From assembly GCA_900762245.1 (NCBI GenBank), contig CAAFFR010000096.1:1-14678 (forward strand): a DNA stretch of 14,678 nt, written 5' to 3'. How positions within the stretch are numbered: the first letter of the stretch is position 1; each line of letters begins with the position of its first letter. Both the position numbers and the translations under genes were made by a program. The notes under the pieces are model-generated. The model searched no databases and was not told the DNA's origin. It saw only the letters and a list, made by a program, of their open reading frames with translations. This document shows, piece by piece, positions 8,119-14,678 of this stretch. Origin of the DNA: an uncultured Oscillospiraceae bacterium. GTDB lineage: Bacteria > Bacillota_A > Clostridia > Oscillospirales > Oscillospiraceae.

Positions 8119-8242
8119 GGGCCCTATTCCAAATGCTACAAAAAGTTCACATCTGGAAAAAGTGTACAAAAGCAGCTTGCCTTTTTCTACCCGCTTAATA
8201 TGTTCTTAATAAATTCCCCCTTATTTTTTAACACCCCTGGGG

Positions 8243-8248
8243 TATAAT
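8243..8248 (+). promoter_or_regulatory. Possible -10 box of a short transcript
   Basis: A perfect TATAAT lies directly after the small inverted repeat ACCCC-T-GGGGT. No good -35 hexamer stands 16-18 bp upstream (the sequence there is TTATTT), so constitutive promoter activity is doubtful. An activator-dependent promoter or chance is possible. Confidence 0.35.
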
Positions 8249-8302
8249 AAAAGCAATCCAAGGATCTCATTCTTTTTCATTTTCTTACCTCTCTTTTTCT
8301 CT

Positions 8303-8347
8303 GAAAGAATCCCGGTTTGGTCTGGTCAACCAAGCCGGGGTTCTTTC
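8303..8347 (+). terminator. Strong terminator-like hairpin with no upstream same-strand gene
   Basis: A 19-bp stem (8303-8321 with 8329-8347, two G-U pairs) has a 7-nt loop and is followed by ATTTTT. It points rightward, yet no rightward gene precedes it; the nearest upstream gene, clpB, runs leftward from 8028. It could end a short RNA starting near 8255 or shield the opp operon from read-through. Bases 8255-8302 are pyrimidine-rich. Confidence 0.65.
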
Positions 8348-8350
8348 ATT

Positions 8351-8463
8351 TTTCTCGTTTATTTTTACCGTTTTTGACTATTTTCGCCACGTGGACAGTT
8401 GTCCGTGTGCAAAAGCCACAAATTCCTTGTGTATTTTGCCGGAATTTTCAGCTAATTGCGTTG
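8351..8463. other. Gene-free stretch with small inverted repeats upstream of the opp promoter
   Basis: No coding potential is evident. Two small dyads are present: 8388-8396 with 8401-8409 (9 pairs, two of them G-U, loop AGTT) and CACAA/TTGTG at 8417-8421 and 8427-8431. Their place directly upstream of the opp -35 box makes them candidate regulator sites, but no known operator motif is recognised. Confidence 0.3.
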
Positions 8464-8492
8464 TTGAAAAACAGAATTATCTATAATATAAT
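8464..8492 (+). promoter_or_regulatory. Sigma-A promoter of the opp operon
   Basis: TTGAAA (8464-8469), 17 bp, and a perfect TATAAT (8487-8492) predict a start near 8499. That leaves a leader of about 130 nt before oppB. Confidence 0.75.
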
Positions 8493-8548
8493 TTGATGTA
8501 TATTCGTCTGTGACGGTTTATTTCCGGGAAAACAGAACAAATCGGAAT

Positions 8549-8573
8549 AAAAAGGGATGGACATCCCTTTTTT
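8549..8573 (+). terminator. Terminator-like hairpin in the opp leader (possible attenuator)
   Basis: The arms AAAAAGGGAT (8549-8558) and ATCCCTTTTT (8563-8572) enclose the loop GGAC, and the T-tract runs to 8573. It sits between the opp promoter and the oppB start codon, so it would end transcription prematurely unless bypassed. The GC part is short (5 pairs with the flanking A-T), so its efficiency may be partial. Confidence 0.5.
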
Positions 8574-8593
8574 GGTTATTTTGCAAAATAACC
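8574..8593. repeat. Perfect 20-bp palindrome in the opp leader
   Basis: GGTTATTTTG (8574-8583) and CAAAATAACC (8584-8593) form a gapless perfect palindrome directly after the T-tract of the leader hairpin. A short GCGG/CCGC stem follows at 8594-8607. It could be a dimeric-repressor operator or a leader RNA element. The upstream CGGTTTATTT (8514-8523) could pair with the right arm as an alternative fold. Confidence 0.5.
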
Positions 8594-8631
8594 GCGGCTT
8601 TCTCCGCACAATACAGAAAGGAATCGATCCT

Positions 8632-9561
8632 ATGAACTCCAAAACCTTACTATACATCCTCAAGCGCATTGCGCTGGCGGTTTTGACGATCTGGGTTGTC
8701 ATCACAGTCACCTTCTTCGTCACCCGTGCCGTTCCCGGCGGCCCTTTCATGGGTGAGAAAGCAGTTACCGAGGCTGCCCTGCAGGCGCTGGAAGCCAAGT
8801 ACGGACTGGACAAGCCCGTCATGGAGCAGTACTTTACCTACCTGAAGGATATCGTTACTGAGCTGGACTTCGGTCCTTCCCTGAAGCTGAGAGGCCGTAT
8901 GGTCATTGATGTCATCGCTGACGGCATGAAAACTTCTGCCAAGCTGGGCGTTGTGGCCGCATTCCTGGCACTGGGCTGCGGCGTGGTCCTGGGTTCCGTC
9001 GCTGCTCTGCGGCGCAACACCATCCTGGACAAGATCATCATGGTCATCGTCACCGCCTTCGTTTCCATGCCTTCCTTTATTATGGGTACACTGCTGCTTC
9101 TGACCTTTGCGGTGATCTTCCCTATTTTCCCCGCCAACGGCTCTACCGCTGAGGGTCTGGTGCTTCCCATCATCACCCTGTCCCTGTATCCCATGGCTTA
9201 CATCACCCGACTGACCCGCTCCTCCATGCTGGATGTTCTGGGTCAGGACTACATCCGCACTGCCCGGGCCAAGGGTGTCTCCCCTGTGAAGATCGTCTTC
9301 GGTCATGCCCTGAAGAACTCCCTGATTCCCGTTATCACCTACTTTGGCCCCATGCTGGCCTACATCGTCACCGGCTCTCTGGTGGTGGAGCAGATTTTCG
9401 CCGTGCCCGGCATCGGCCGCGCCTTCGTCAGTTCCATTACCAACCGTGACTATCCCCTGATCATGGGCACCACCATCGTGCTGGCCTGCCTGATCGTCAT
9501 CATGAATCTGGTCAGTGACATCCTGTACAAGGTCGTTGACCCCAGAATCACCCTCGAGTAA
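8632..9561 (+). CDS. oppB: Oligopeptide/dipeptide ABC transporter permease OppB/DppB
   Basis: The 309-residue inner-membrane permease has the family length. The first helix begins at about residue 11 (KRIALAVLTIWVVITVTFFV), followed by the conserved RAVPGGPF segment (32-39) and a short extracytoplasmic domain. Five more helices follow, with the EAA-loop DYIRTARAKGVSPVKIVFGH at 206-225, which contacts the ATPases. The conserved end VVEQIFAVPGIGRAF spans 251-265. The frame is open from an ATG at 8557, but that codon lies inside the leader hairpin with no ribosome site. The ATG at 8632 has AAAGGA 9 bp upstream and begins at the usual family N-terminus. It is the first gene of the operon and pairs with OppC to form the channel. 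Confidence 0.94.
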   Translation: MNSKTLLYILKRIALAVLTIWVVITVTFFVTRAVPGGPFMGEKAVTEAALQALEAKYGLDKPVMEQYFTYLKDIVTELDFGPSLKLRGRMVIDVIADGMKTSAKLGVVAAFLALGCGVVLGSVAALRRNTILDKIIMVIVTAFVSMPSFIMGTLLLLTFAVIFPIFPANGSTAEGLVLPIITLSLYPMAYITRLTRSSMLDVLGQDYIRTARAKGVSPVKIVFGHALKNSLIPVITYFGPMLAYIVTGSLVVEQIFAVPGIGRAFVSSITNRDYPLIMGTTIVLACLIVIMNLVSDILYKVVDPRITLE

Positions 9562-9572
9562 GGAGCTGCCCC

Positions 9573-10631
9573 ATGAACAAAAAGATTTTCTCCATGCATG
9601 TGGATGTGGATGATTTCATCCCCGCATCCGAAGAAGAAAAGGCCTATATGGTAAAAATGCGCCCCTCTACCACCTTCTTCAAGGATGGTATGAAGCGCCT
9701 GATGAAGAACAAGATCGCTGCGATCTCCATGTTCCTCATTATCATCATCGCACTCGGCTCCATCATCATCCCCTTCTTCTGGCCCTACAAGTACGACAAG
9801 ATGCTGGGCAACACCCCCGGTAAGCCCATGGACCCCTCTTACAACAATCTGGCCCCCTTTGAGTACGGCACGACCGAACAGAAGCGCATCGCGGAAGGTG
9901 AAGATGTCTTCCCCCACCTCTTCGGCACTGACGCACAGGGCCGTGACTACTTTATCCGTATCGTCTACGGCACCCGTATCTCTCTGGCCGTCGGCTTCTT
10001 CGCATCCATCATCGTTCTGATTATCGGTCTGACCATCGGTTCCATCGCCGGCTATATCGGCGGCAAGGTGGATATCATCATCATGCGTATCGTGGATATC
10101 ATTTATTCTTTGCCCGATACTCTGATGGTCATTCTGCTGGGTTCCGTCATGAAGGTCAGCCTTGGACCTCTGCTGGAAGGCACCATTCTGGCAAAGCTGG
10201 GCACCAACATGGTTTCCCTGTTCCTGATCTTCGCACTGCTGTACTGGTGCTCCATGGCCCGTCTGATCCGCGGTCAGATTCTTTCCCTGCGCGAGCAGGA
10301 GTACGTTCTGGCAGCACAGGCCACCGGCGCAAAGGCCGGCTGGATCATCCGCAAGCACCTGCTGCCCAACTGCATCAGCGTGGTCATCATCTCCACCTGT
10401 CTGCAGATCCCCAGCGCTATCTTCACCGAAAGCTACCTGTCCTTCCTGGGCCTGGGTGTCAACGCTCCCATGCCTTCTCTGGGCAGCCTGGCTTCCGATG
10501 CCCTGAACGGCTATGCCACCTATCCCTACCGACTGATCATCCCCGCTGTGGTCATTTCTCTGATCGTTCTGTCTCTGAACCTGTTCGGCGACGGCCTGCG
10601 GGATGCCTTCGACCCCAAGCTGAAGCACTAA
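9573..10631 (+). CDS. oppC: Oligopeptide/dipeptide ABC transporter permease OppC/DppC
   Basis: The 352-residue permease is the second channel subunit. An about 45-residue cytoplasmic N-terminus precedes the first helix (47-70). Next come the OppC/DppC hallmark HLFGTDAQGRD (115-125), helices to the C-terminus, and the EAA loop EYVLAAQATGAKAGWIIRKH (243-262). The conserved ESYLSFLGLGV is at 286-296 and the typical C-terminal NLFGDGLRDAFDPKL at 336-350. It is somewhat longer than the about 300-residue E. coli proteins because of a larger loop between helix 1 and the hallmark. The start at 9573 is supported by AAGGAG overlapping the oppB stop codon. It lies 11 bp after oppB and 14 bp before oppD. 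Confidence 0.94.
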   Translation: MNKKIFSMHVDVDDFIPASEEEKAYMVKMRPSTTFFKDGMKRLMKNKIAAISMFLIIIIALGSIIIPFFWPYKYDKMLGNTPGKPMDPSYNNLAPFEYGTTEQKRIAEGEDVFPHLFGTDAQGRDYFIRIVYGTRISLAVGFFASIIVLIIGLTIGSIAGYIGGKVDIIIMRIVDIIYSLPDTLMVILLGSVMKVSLGPLLEGTILAKLGTNMVSLFLIFALLYWCSMARLIRGQILSLREQEYVLAAQATGAKAGWIIRKHLLPNCISVVIISTCLQIPSAIFTESYLSFLGLGVNAPMPSLGSLASDALNGYATYPYRLIIPAVVISLIVLSLNLFGDGLRDAFDPKLKH

Positions 10632-10645
10632 GGAGGAAGTAAGCA

Positions 10646-11650
10646 ATGGCAATGTTAGAAGTAAAAGACCTGCGCACCTCCTTCTTTACCCCCGCAGGCG
10701 AAGTGAAGGCCGTCAACGGCGTTTCTTTCAACTTAGACCACGGTAAGGTTCTTGGCATCGTGGGCGAATCCGGCTCCGGTAAGTCCGTTACGGCCTATTC
10801 CATTATGCAGATCCTGGAAAAGACCGGCAAAATTGTCGGCGGTTCCATTAAGTTCAACGGTCAGGAGCTGGTTGGCATTGGCGAGAAGGGCATGAAGTCC
10901 ATTCGCGGCAACAAGATCTCCATCATCTTCCAGGACCCCATGACCTCCCTGAACCCCACCTACACCATCGGCCATCAGCTGATGGAAGCAATTATGCTCC
11001 ACACAAAGCGCAATAAGAAGCAGGCACGGGAGCGTGCCATCGAAATGCTGAAGCTGGTCAACGTCAACGAACCCGAAAAGCGTATGAACCAGTATCCCTT
11101 TGAGTTCTCCGGCGGTATGCGCCAGAGAGTTATGATCGCCATGGCTCTGGCCTGTGAGCCCGACATTCTGATCGCCGACGAGCCCACCACCGCTCTGGAC
11201 GTGACCATTCAGGCCCAGATTCTGGAACTGATGCAGTCTTTGCAGAAGGAACTGGGTATGGCAATCATTATGATTACCCATGACCTGGGCGTTGTGGCCC
11301 AGATGTGCGACGAAGTCATCGTTATGTACGCCGGCTCCATCTGCGAGCAGGGCAGCGCCGACGAGATCTTCTACAACCCCAAGCACGAGTATACCAAGGG
11401 TCTGATGCGTTCCATCCCCACCGTAGACTCTGACGGCAGCCGCCTGCAGCCCATCTCCGGTACTCCCATCGACCTGCTGAACATGCCCAAGGGCTGTCCC
11501 TTCGCCCCCCGCTGCGACGCTGCCATGAAGATCTGCATGCGTGAGCGCTGCCAGCGTATCCAGATCAATGACTGGCATCAGGCTGCCTGCTGGGTGAACG
11601 TGAAGGAAGCCTTTGAAAAGGGCGAACTGGAGGAGGTCACCGAAGCATGA
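10646..11650 (+). CDS. oppD: Oligopeptide/dipeptide ABC transporter ATPase OppD/DppD
   Basis: The 334-residue cytoplasmic ATPase pairs with OppF under the OppB/OppC channel. It shows Walker A GESGSGKS (40-47), Q-loop [10 protein letters not shown] (95-104), signature FSGGMRQR (154-161), Walker [13 protein letters not shown] (174-185) and switch H212. The C-terminal oligopeptide-transporter extension carries the cysteine motif CPFAPRC (284-290), C297 and C315. In some homologues these cysteines hold a [4Fe-4S] cluster. The start has AGGAGG 9 bp upstream; M3 is an alternative start. The gene ends in an ATGA overlap with oppF, indicating translational coupling. Confidence 0.95.
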   Translation: MAMLEVKDLRTSFFTPAGEVKAVNGVSFNLDHGKVLGIVGESGSGKSVTAYSIMQILEKTGKIVGGSIKFNGQELVGIGEKGMKSIRGNKISIIFQDPMTSLNPTYTIGHQLMEAIMLHTKRNKKQARERAIEMLKLVNVNEPEKRMNQYPFEFSGGMRQRVMIAMALACEPDILIADEPTTALDVTIQAQILELMQSLQKELGMAIIMITHDLGVVAQMCDEVIVMYAGSICEQGSADEIFYNPKHEYTKGLMRSIPTVDSDGSRLQPISGTPIDLLNMPKGCPFAPRCDAAMKICMRERCQRIQINDWHQAACWVNVKEAFEKGELEEVTEA

Positions 11651-12627
11651 GCGAAATCAAAAACTTAGTTGAGGTCAAGAACCTCAAAGAATACTTCCCC
11701 ATCAACACCGGTCTGTTCAAGACCAAGCCCCTGAAGGCCGTTGACGACGTTTCCTTTGCCATCCGCAAGGGCGAGACCTTGGGTCTGGTTGGTGAATCCG
11801 GCTGCGGAAAGACCACCGTTGGCCGTACCCTGCTGCACCTGTACAAGCCTACCTCCGGTGAAATTTGGTTTGACGGCAAACAGATCGTAACCAAGGCTGA
11901 CATTCTGGAATACCGGAAAAAGTCCGCCATGGTCTTCCAGGACCCCTATTCTTCCCTGAATCCCAGAATGACCGTCGCAGATATCATTGCCGAGCCTCTG
12001 GACGTTCACAAGCTGTATACCAGCCAGAAGGAGCGTCAGGAAAAGGTTCTGGAACTGATGGCCCGTGTGGGTCTGAACTCCGAGCACGCCAACCGCTACG
12101 CCCACGAATTTTCCGGTGGCCAGCGCCAGAGAATCGGCATCGCACGCAGCCTGGCTATGGGCCCCGAGTTTGTGGTCTGTGACGAGCCTGTTTCCGCACT
12201 GGACGTTTCCATCCAGGCACAGGTCATCAATATGTTTGACGAGCTGCAGGAAGAAATGGGCCTGACCTATCTGTTCATCGCCCACGACCTGCTGGTTGTC
12301 CGCCATATTTCCGACCGCATTGCCGTTATGTACCTGGGCAAGATGGTGGAAATGGCTGACGCTTCCGAAATCTACGACCATCCCCTGCATCCCTACACCA
12401 AGTGCCTGATGTCTGCCGTTCCCCTGCCGGACCCCATCAAGGCAAGAGAGAACAAGCGCATCGTCCTCTCCGGCGATATCCCCTCTCCCCTGAACGCCCC
12501 CTCCGGCTGCCCCTTCCGCACCCGCTGCCCCTACGCAACGGATGCCTGTGCAGAAAGCATGCCCGAATTTAAGGAGGTTTCCTCCGGCCACTTCGTGGCC
12601 TGCCACAATCTGGAGAAGTTCGGATAA
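11647..12627 (+). CDS. oppF: Oligopeptide/dipeptide ABC transporter ATPase OppF/DppF
   Basis: The 326-residue partner ATPase of OppD. Walker A is GESGCGKT (49-56), the Q-loop is [10 protein letters not shown] (97-106), the signature is FSGGQRQR (155-162), Walker B with D-loop is [11 protein letters not shown] (176-186), and the switch histidine is H213. The N-terminal [10 protein letters not shown] segment is typical of OppF. The cysteine set in the C-terminal extension is C288, C294, C301 and C319, in the same spacing class as OppD. Its ATG overlaps the oppD stop (11647-11650), with GGAGG a few bases upstream inside oppD. Both stop codons TAA TAA follow in tandem. A 215-nt gap with a palindromic repeat separates it from oppA. 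Confidence 0.95.
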   Translation: MSEIKNLVEVKNLKEYFPINTGLFKTKPLKAVDDVSFAIRKGETLGLVGESGCGKTTVGRTLLHLYKPTSGEIWFDGKQIVTKADILEYRKKSAMVFQDPYSSLNPRMTVADIIAEPLDVHKLYTSQKERQEKVLELMARVGLNSEHANRYAHEFSGGQRQRIGIARSLAMGPEFVVCDEPVSALDVSIQAQVINMFDELQEEMGLTYLFIAHDLLVVRHISDRIAVMYLGKMVEMADASEIYDHPLHPYTKCLMSAVPLPDPIKARENKRIVLSGDIPSPLNAPSGCPFRTRCPYATDACAESMPEFKEVSSGHFVACHNLEKFG

Positions 12628-12648
12628 TAAAGTTTCCCCTACACTGCA

Positions 12649-12757
12649 TGTCATTGCGAACCAGTCTGCAGACTGGTGTGGCAACCCCCTTCTATCATGC
12701 GACAACACCTCAAAAAATACAGGAGATTGCCACGTCGCTTCGCTCCTCGCAATGACA
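12649..12757. repeat. 109-bp palindromic dispersed-type repeat between oppF and oppA
   Basis: The ends are perfect 11-bp inverted repeats, TGTCATTGCGA (12649-12659) and TCGCAATGACA (12747-12757). Inside are an 18-bp perfect palindrome (12660-12677) and a second inverted pair, GTGGCAA (12678-12684) with TTGCCAC (12727-12733). The segment near 12733-12749 (CGTCGCTTCGCTCCTCG) is familiar to me from a class of short dispersed intergenic repeats in Clostridia and other bacteria. It encodes nothing and would fold into a multi-branched structure in the operon transcript. Confidence 0.75.
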
Positions 12758-12760
12758 GTA

Positions 12761-12804
12761 ATCCCGTTTCATCATCCCCCCCAACAGCCCATGGGGTTCG
12801 GGAT
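12761..12804 (+). other. Possible stem-loop just upstream of oppA
   Basis: ATCCCG (12761-12766) can pair with CGGGAT (12799-12804) around an interior containing the palindrome CCCATGGG (12788-12795). It lies between the palindromic repeat and the oppA ribosome site. No convincing separate oppA promoter was found in 12758-12842. It may influence the processing or stability of the oppA part of the transcript. Confidence 0.3.
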
Positions 12805-12842
12805 CGTGAATAAAAATCTCTTACGAGAAAGGAAAATGAAAA

Positions 12843-14639
12843 ATGAAGAAACTGATCGCTCTGCTTCTGGCACTGACCATGGTTCTCTCTCTGGCCGCCT
12901 GCGGCGCCAAGGAAGAGGCTCCCGCTGCTACCGAAGCACCCGCCGCTGCTCCCGCTGAGACCGAGGCTGCTGTCGAGATCGACCCCGTCGCAGCTGAGGC
13001 TGAAATCCGTTACGCTCTGGGCCTGCTGCTGGACCGTAACTACATCGTTGAGGAAATCACCCAGGCCGGCCAGGTCCCCGCTTCCTCCTTCGTCGCTATG
13101 GGTATGATGAACCCCGACGGCACCCAGTTCTACCAGACTGCCGGTGACAACGCTGACTTCGACGGCTACTACAACGTCGCTAAGGAAGCTTTCGAGGCTA
13201 ACTACGCTGAGGCTTACGCTATCCTCTCCAAGTACTACGAAGTTGACGAGAACGGCATGTTCACCAACTTCCCCTCCCTGACCTACCTGTACAACACCTC
13301 CGATTCCCACAAGGCTATCGGCGAGTACATGCAGTCCGCTCTGGCCGCTGTTGGCATCAACATGCAGCTGGAGAACCAGGAGTGGAACACCTTCCTGAAC
13401 ACCCGTAAGAACGGTGACTTCTCCATCGCCCGTAACGGCTGGGTCGCTGACTACACCGATCCCATCTGCTTCCTGGATATGTGGACCTCTGGCTCCGGCA
13501 ACAACGACGTTCAGTTCGGCAAGGGCGCTCACGCTGATGTCGCTGCTTACTCCCTGGATCTGACCGCTCAGGGCTACGACATCAAGGTTGAGAACGCTAC
13601 TTGGGCTGAGACCTACGACGTTCTGATTTCCACCATCAAGGCTTGCACCGACAACGAGATGCGCTACGAGCTGATGCACATCGCTGAGGACATGCTGATG
13701 TCCACCGGCTGCATCGTTCCCCTGTACTTCTACACCGACCTGTACATGATCGATGACTCCGTCGAAGGCTTCTTCGGCAACCCCCTGGGCTACAAGTACT
13801 TCTCCACCACCACCGTTAACGGTGAGGGCAACTCCATCTCCGTGTGCCTGGCTTCCGAGCCCGACACTCTGGACCCCGCTCTGAACTCCGCTGTTGACGG
13901 CGCTACCATGACCGCCAACATGTTCGCCGGCCTGGCCAAGTGGGCCCTGGACGAGAACGGCAACCTGGCTATCGTTGCTGACTGCGCAGCTGAGCTGCCC
14001 GAGGGCGTCGTCAACGAGGACGGCACCGTCACCTACACCTACACCCTGAAGGAAGGCCTGAAGTGGTCCAACGGCGACGCTCTGACCGCTGCTGACTTCG
14101 CTAACTCCTGGAAGCGCGCTGCTTCCTCCGCTCTGGCTGCTGACTACGGCTACATGTTCGAGCAGGTCAAGGGCTATCCCGATGAGCTGGCTGTTGAGGC
14201 TACCGACGATCTGACTCTGGTCGTTACCCTGAACAACGCTGTTTCCTACTGGAACGAGCTGCTGGCATTCCCCACCTACTTCCCCGTTCACGCTTCCTGC
14301 TTCGAGAACGAGGCTTGGGCTACCGATCCCTCCACCTACATCTCCAACGGTGCTTACAAGATGACCGGTTGGGAGCACAACTCCGTCATCACTCTGACCA
14401 AGAACGAGAACTACCACGATGCTGACGCTGTCACCATGAACGAGGTCAAGTGCTTCCTGTCCGACGACAGCAACAACATGCTGACCAACTTCAAGAACGG
14501 CACCTGGCAGCTGATCGACGACGTTCCCACCAACGAGATCGCAACCCTGAAGGTTGACTATCCCACTGAGTTCGTCATCGCCGGCCAGATCGGCACCTAC
14601 TACGTCTGCTGGAACATCAACGAGCCCCTGCTGCCCTGA
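12843..14639 (+). CDS. Lipoprotein peptide-binding protein OppA-like, apparently circularly permuted
   Basis: The 598-residue cluster-C (SBP_bac_5) solute-binding lipoprotein should deliver peptides to OppBCDF. Signal peptide 1-20 ends in lipobox LAAC with C20 as the lipidated residue, followed by an Ala/Glu/Pro linker (21-51). The family order is reversed. Residues 52-326 are the usual C-terminal half: EIRYALGLLLDR at 54-65, ENQEWNTFLNTRKNGD at 177-192, GWVADYTDP at 199-207, and the usual C-terminus FFGNPLGYKYF ending at 320. Residues 327-598 are the usual N-terminal half: VCLASEPDTLDPALNS at 334-349, LKEGLKWSNGDALTAADF at 402-419, SNGAYKMTGWEHNS, and finally YYVCWNINEPLLP at the stop. The summed length equals a normal OppA, so both halves are essentially complete. 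AAAGGA lies 9 bp upstream of the ATG. Codon use is very biased (GCT, CTG, TCC, CCC, AAC), suggesting high expression. Misassembly cannot be excluded, as the window ends 39 bp later. Confidence 0.85.
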   Translation: MKKLIALLLALTMVLSLAACGAKEEAPAATEAPAAAPAETEAAVEIDPVAAEAEIRYALGLLLDRNYIVEEITQAGQVPASSFVAMGMMNPDGTQFYQTAGDNADFDGYYNVAKEAFEANYAEAYAILSKYYEVDENGMFTNFPSLTYLYNTSDSHKAIGEYMQSALAAVGINMQLENQEWNTFLNTRKNGDFSIARNGWVADYTDPICFLDMWTSGSGNNDVQFGKGAHADVAAYSLDLTAQGYDIKVENATWAETYDVLISTIKACTDNEMRYELMHIAEDMLMSTGCIVPLYFYTDLYMIDDSVEGFFGNPLGYKYFSTTTVNGEGNSISVCLASEPDTLDPALNSAVDGATMTANMFAGLAKWALDENGNLAIVADCAAELPEGVVNEDGTVTYTYTLKEGLKWSNGDALTAADFANSWKRAASSALAADYGYMFEQVKGYPDELAVEATDDLTLVVTLNNAVSYWNELLAFPTYFPVHASCFENEAWATDPSTYISNGAYKMTGWEHNSVITLTKNENYHDADAVTMNEVKCFLSDDSNNMLTNFKNGTWQLIDDVPTNEIATLKVDYPTEFVIAGQIGTYYVCWNINEPLLP

Positions 14640-14678
14640 TTTCCTTTGACGTAAGTCCCTAACAAACGAGAACGCCTC

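Noticed and set aside
8236..8248. ACCCC-T-GGGGT dyad next to TATAAT as an operator
   Set aside because: The arms are only 5 bp and no known motif matches; mentioned only as context for the possible short transcript.
8557..8631. Upstream in-frame ATG extending OppB by 25 residues, or a leader peptide from it
   Set aside because: The ATG lies inside the leader hairpin and has no ribosome site; normal OppB begins at 8632 with AAAGGA in place.
9450..10652. Open frame of 400 codons antisense to oppC
   Set aside because: Its low-complexity D/G/Q/H-rich translation mirrors a conserved permease gene; there is no ribosome site.
12836..12958. ATG at 12836 in another frame just before oppA
   Set aside because: The frame gives a short Arg/Ser-rich shadow of the oppA signal region; the ATG at 12843 yields a clear lipoprotein signal peptide.
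12651..14417. Long open frame (588 codons) antisense to oppA
   Set aside because: It is a by-product of the extreme codon bias of oppA (GCT, CTG, AAC, GAC). The translation is low-complexity, rich in V/G/S/Q/D, with no domain and no ribosome site.

Overview
The window looks like chromosomal DNA of a gut-type clostridial Firmicute, most likely an Oscillospiraceae/Ruminococcaceae relative. This is inferred from AT-rich sigma-A style promoters beside GC-richer genes, strong AGGAGG-type ribosome sites, a HrcA/CIRCE-controlled clpB, a lipoprotein OppA with an Ala/Glu/Pro-rich linker, and short palindromic repeats of a kind I remember from such genomes. No rRNA, tRNA, CRISPR array, phage gene or transposase gene was seen.

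Layout, left to right. (1) 1-1066: a singly transcribed TIM-barrel sugar phosphate isomerase/epimerase with its own promoter and a terminator. (2) 1067-1254: a gene-free stretch packed with stem-loops, downstream of an oppositely oriented gene. (3) 1255-3018 (minus): an ABC exporter half-transporter. It is divergent from (4) 3169-3756 (plus), a small RluA-type pseudouridine synthase whose leader carries a GC-rich palindromic repeat. (5) 3790-5133 (minus): a MATE efflux protein, convergent with rluA over a shared bidirectional terminator. The MATE promoter is separated from the gene by a 166-bp MITE-like element lying in the mRNA leader. (6) 5437-8028 (minus): ClpB, with a textbook promoter followed by a perfect CIRCE operator. 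(7) 8029-8631: a 603-nt intergenic region holding the clpB control region, a possible short terminated transcript, and an opp promoter with a terminator-like leader. (8) 8632-14639 (plus): an oligopeptide/dipeptide importer operon, oppB-oppC-oppD-oppF-oppA. OppB and OppC form the membrane channel, OppD and OppF hydrolyse ATP, and OppA is the lipid-anchored peptide-binding protein. A 109-bp palindromic repeat sits between oppF and oppA.

The most striking observation is oppA itself. The 598-residue protein appears to be a complete circular permutation of a normal peptide-binding protein. Directly after the lipoprotein signal and linker comes the family's C-terminal half (residues about 52-326), then the family's N-terminal half (about 327-598), and the gene stops where the two halves normally join. 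Nothing large is missing, all of it is in frame, and the two new termini fall near the interlobe hinge. Whether this is a real gene rearrangement or an assembly chimera near the window end is the key question.
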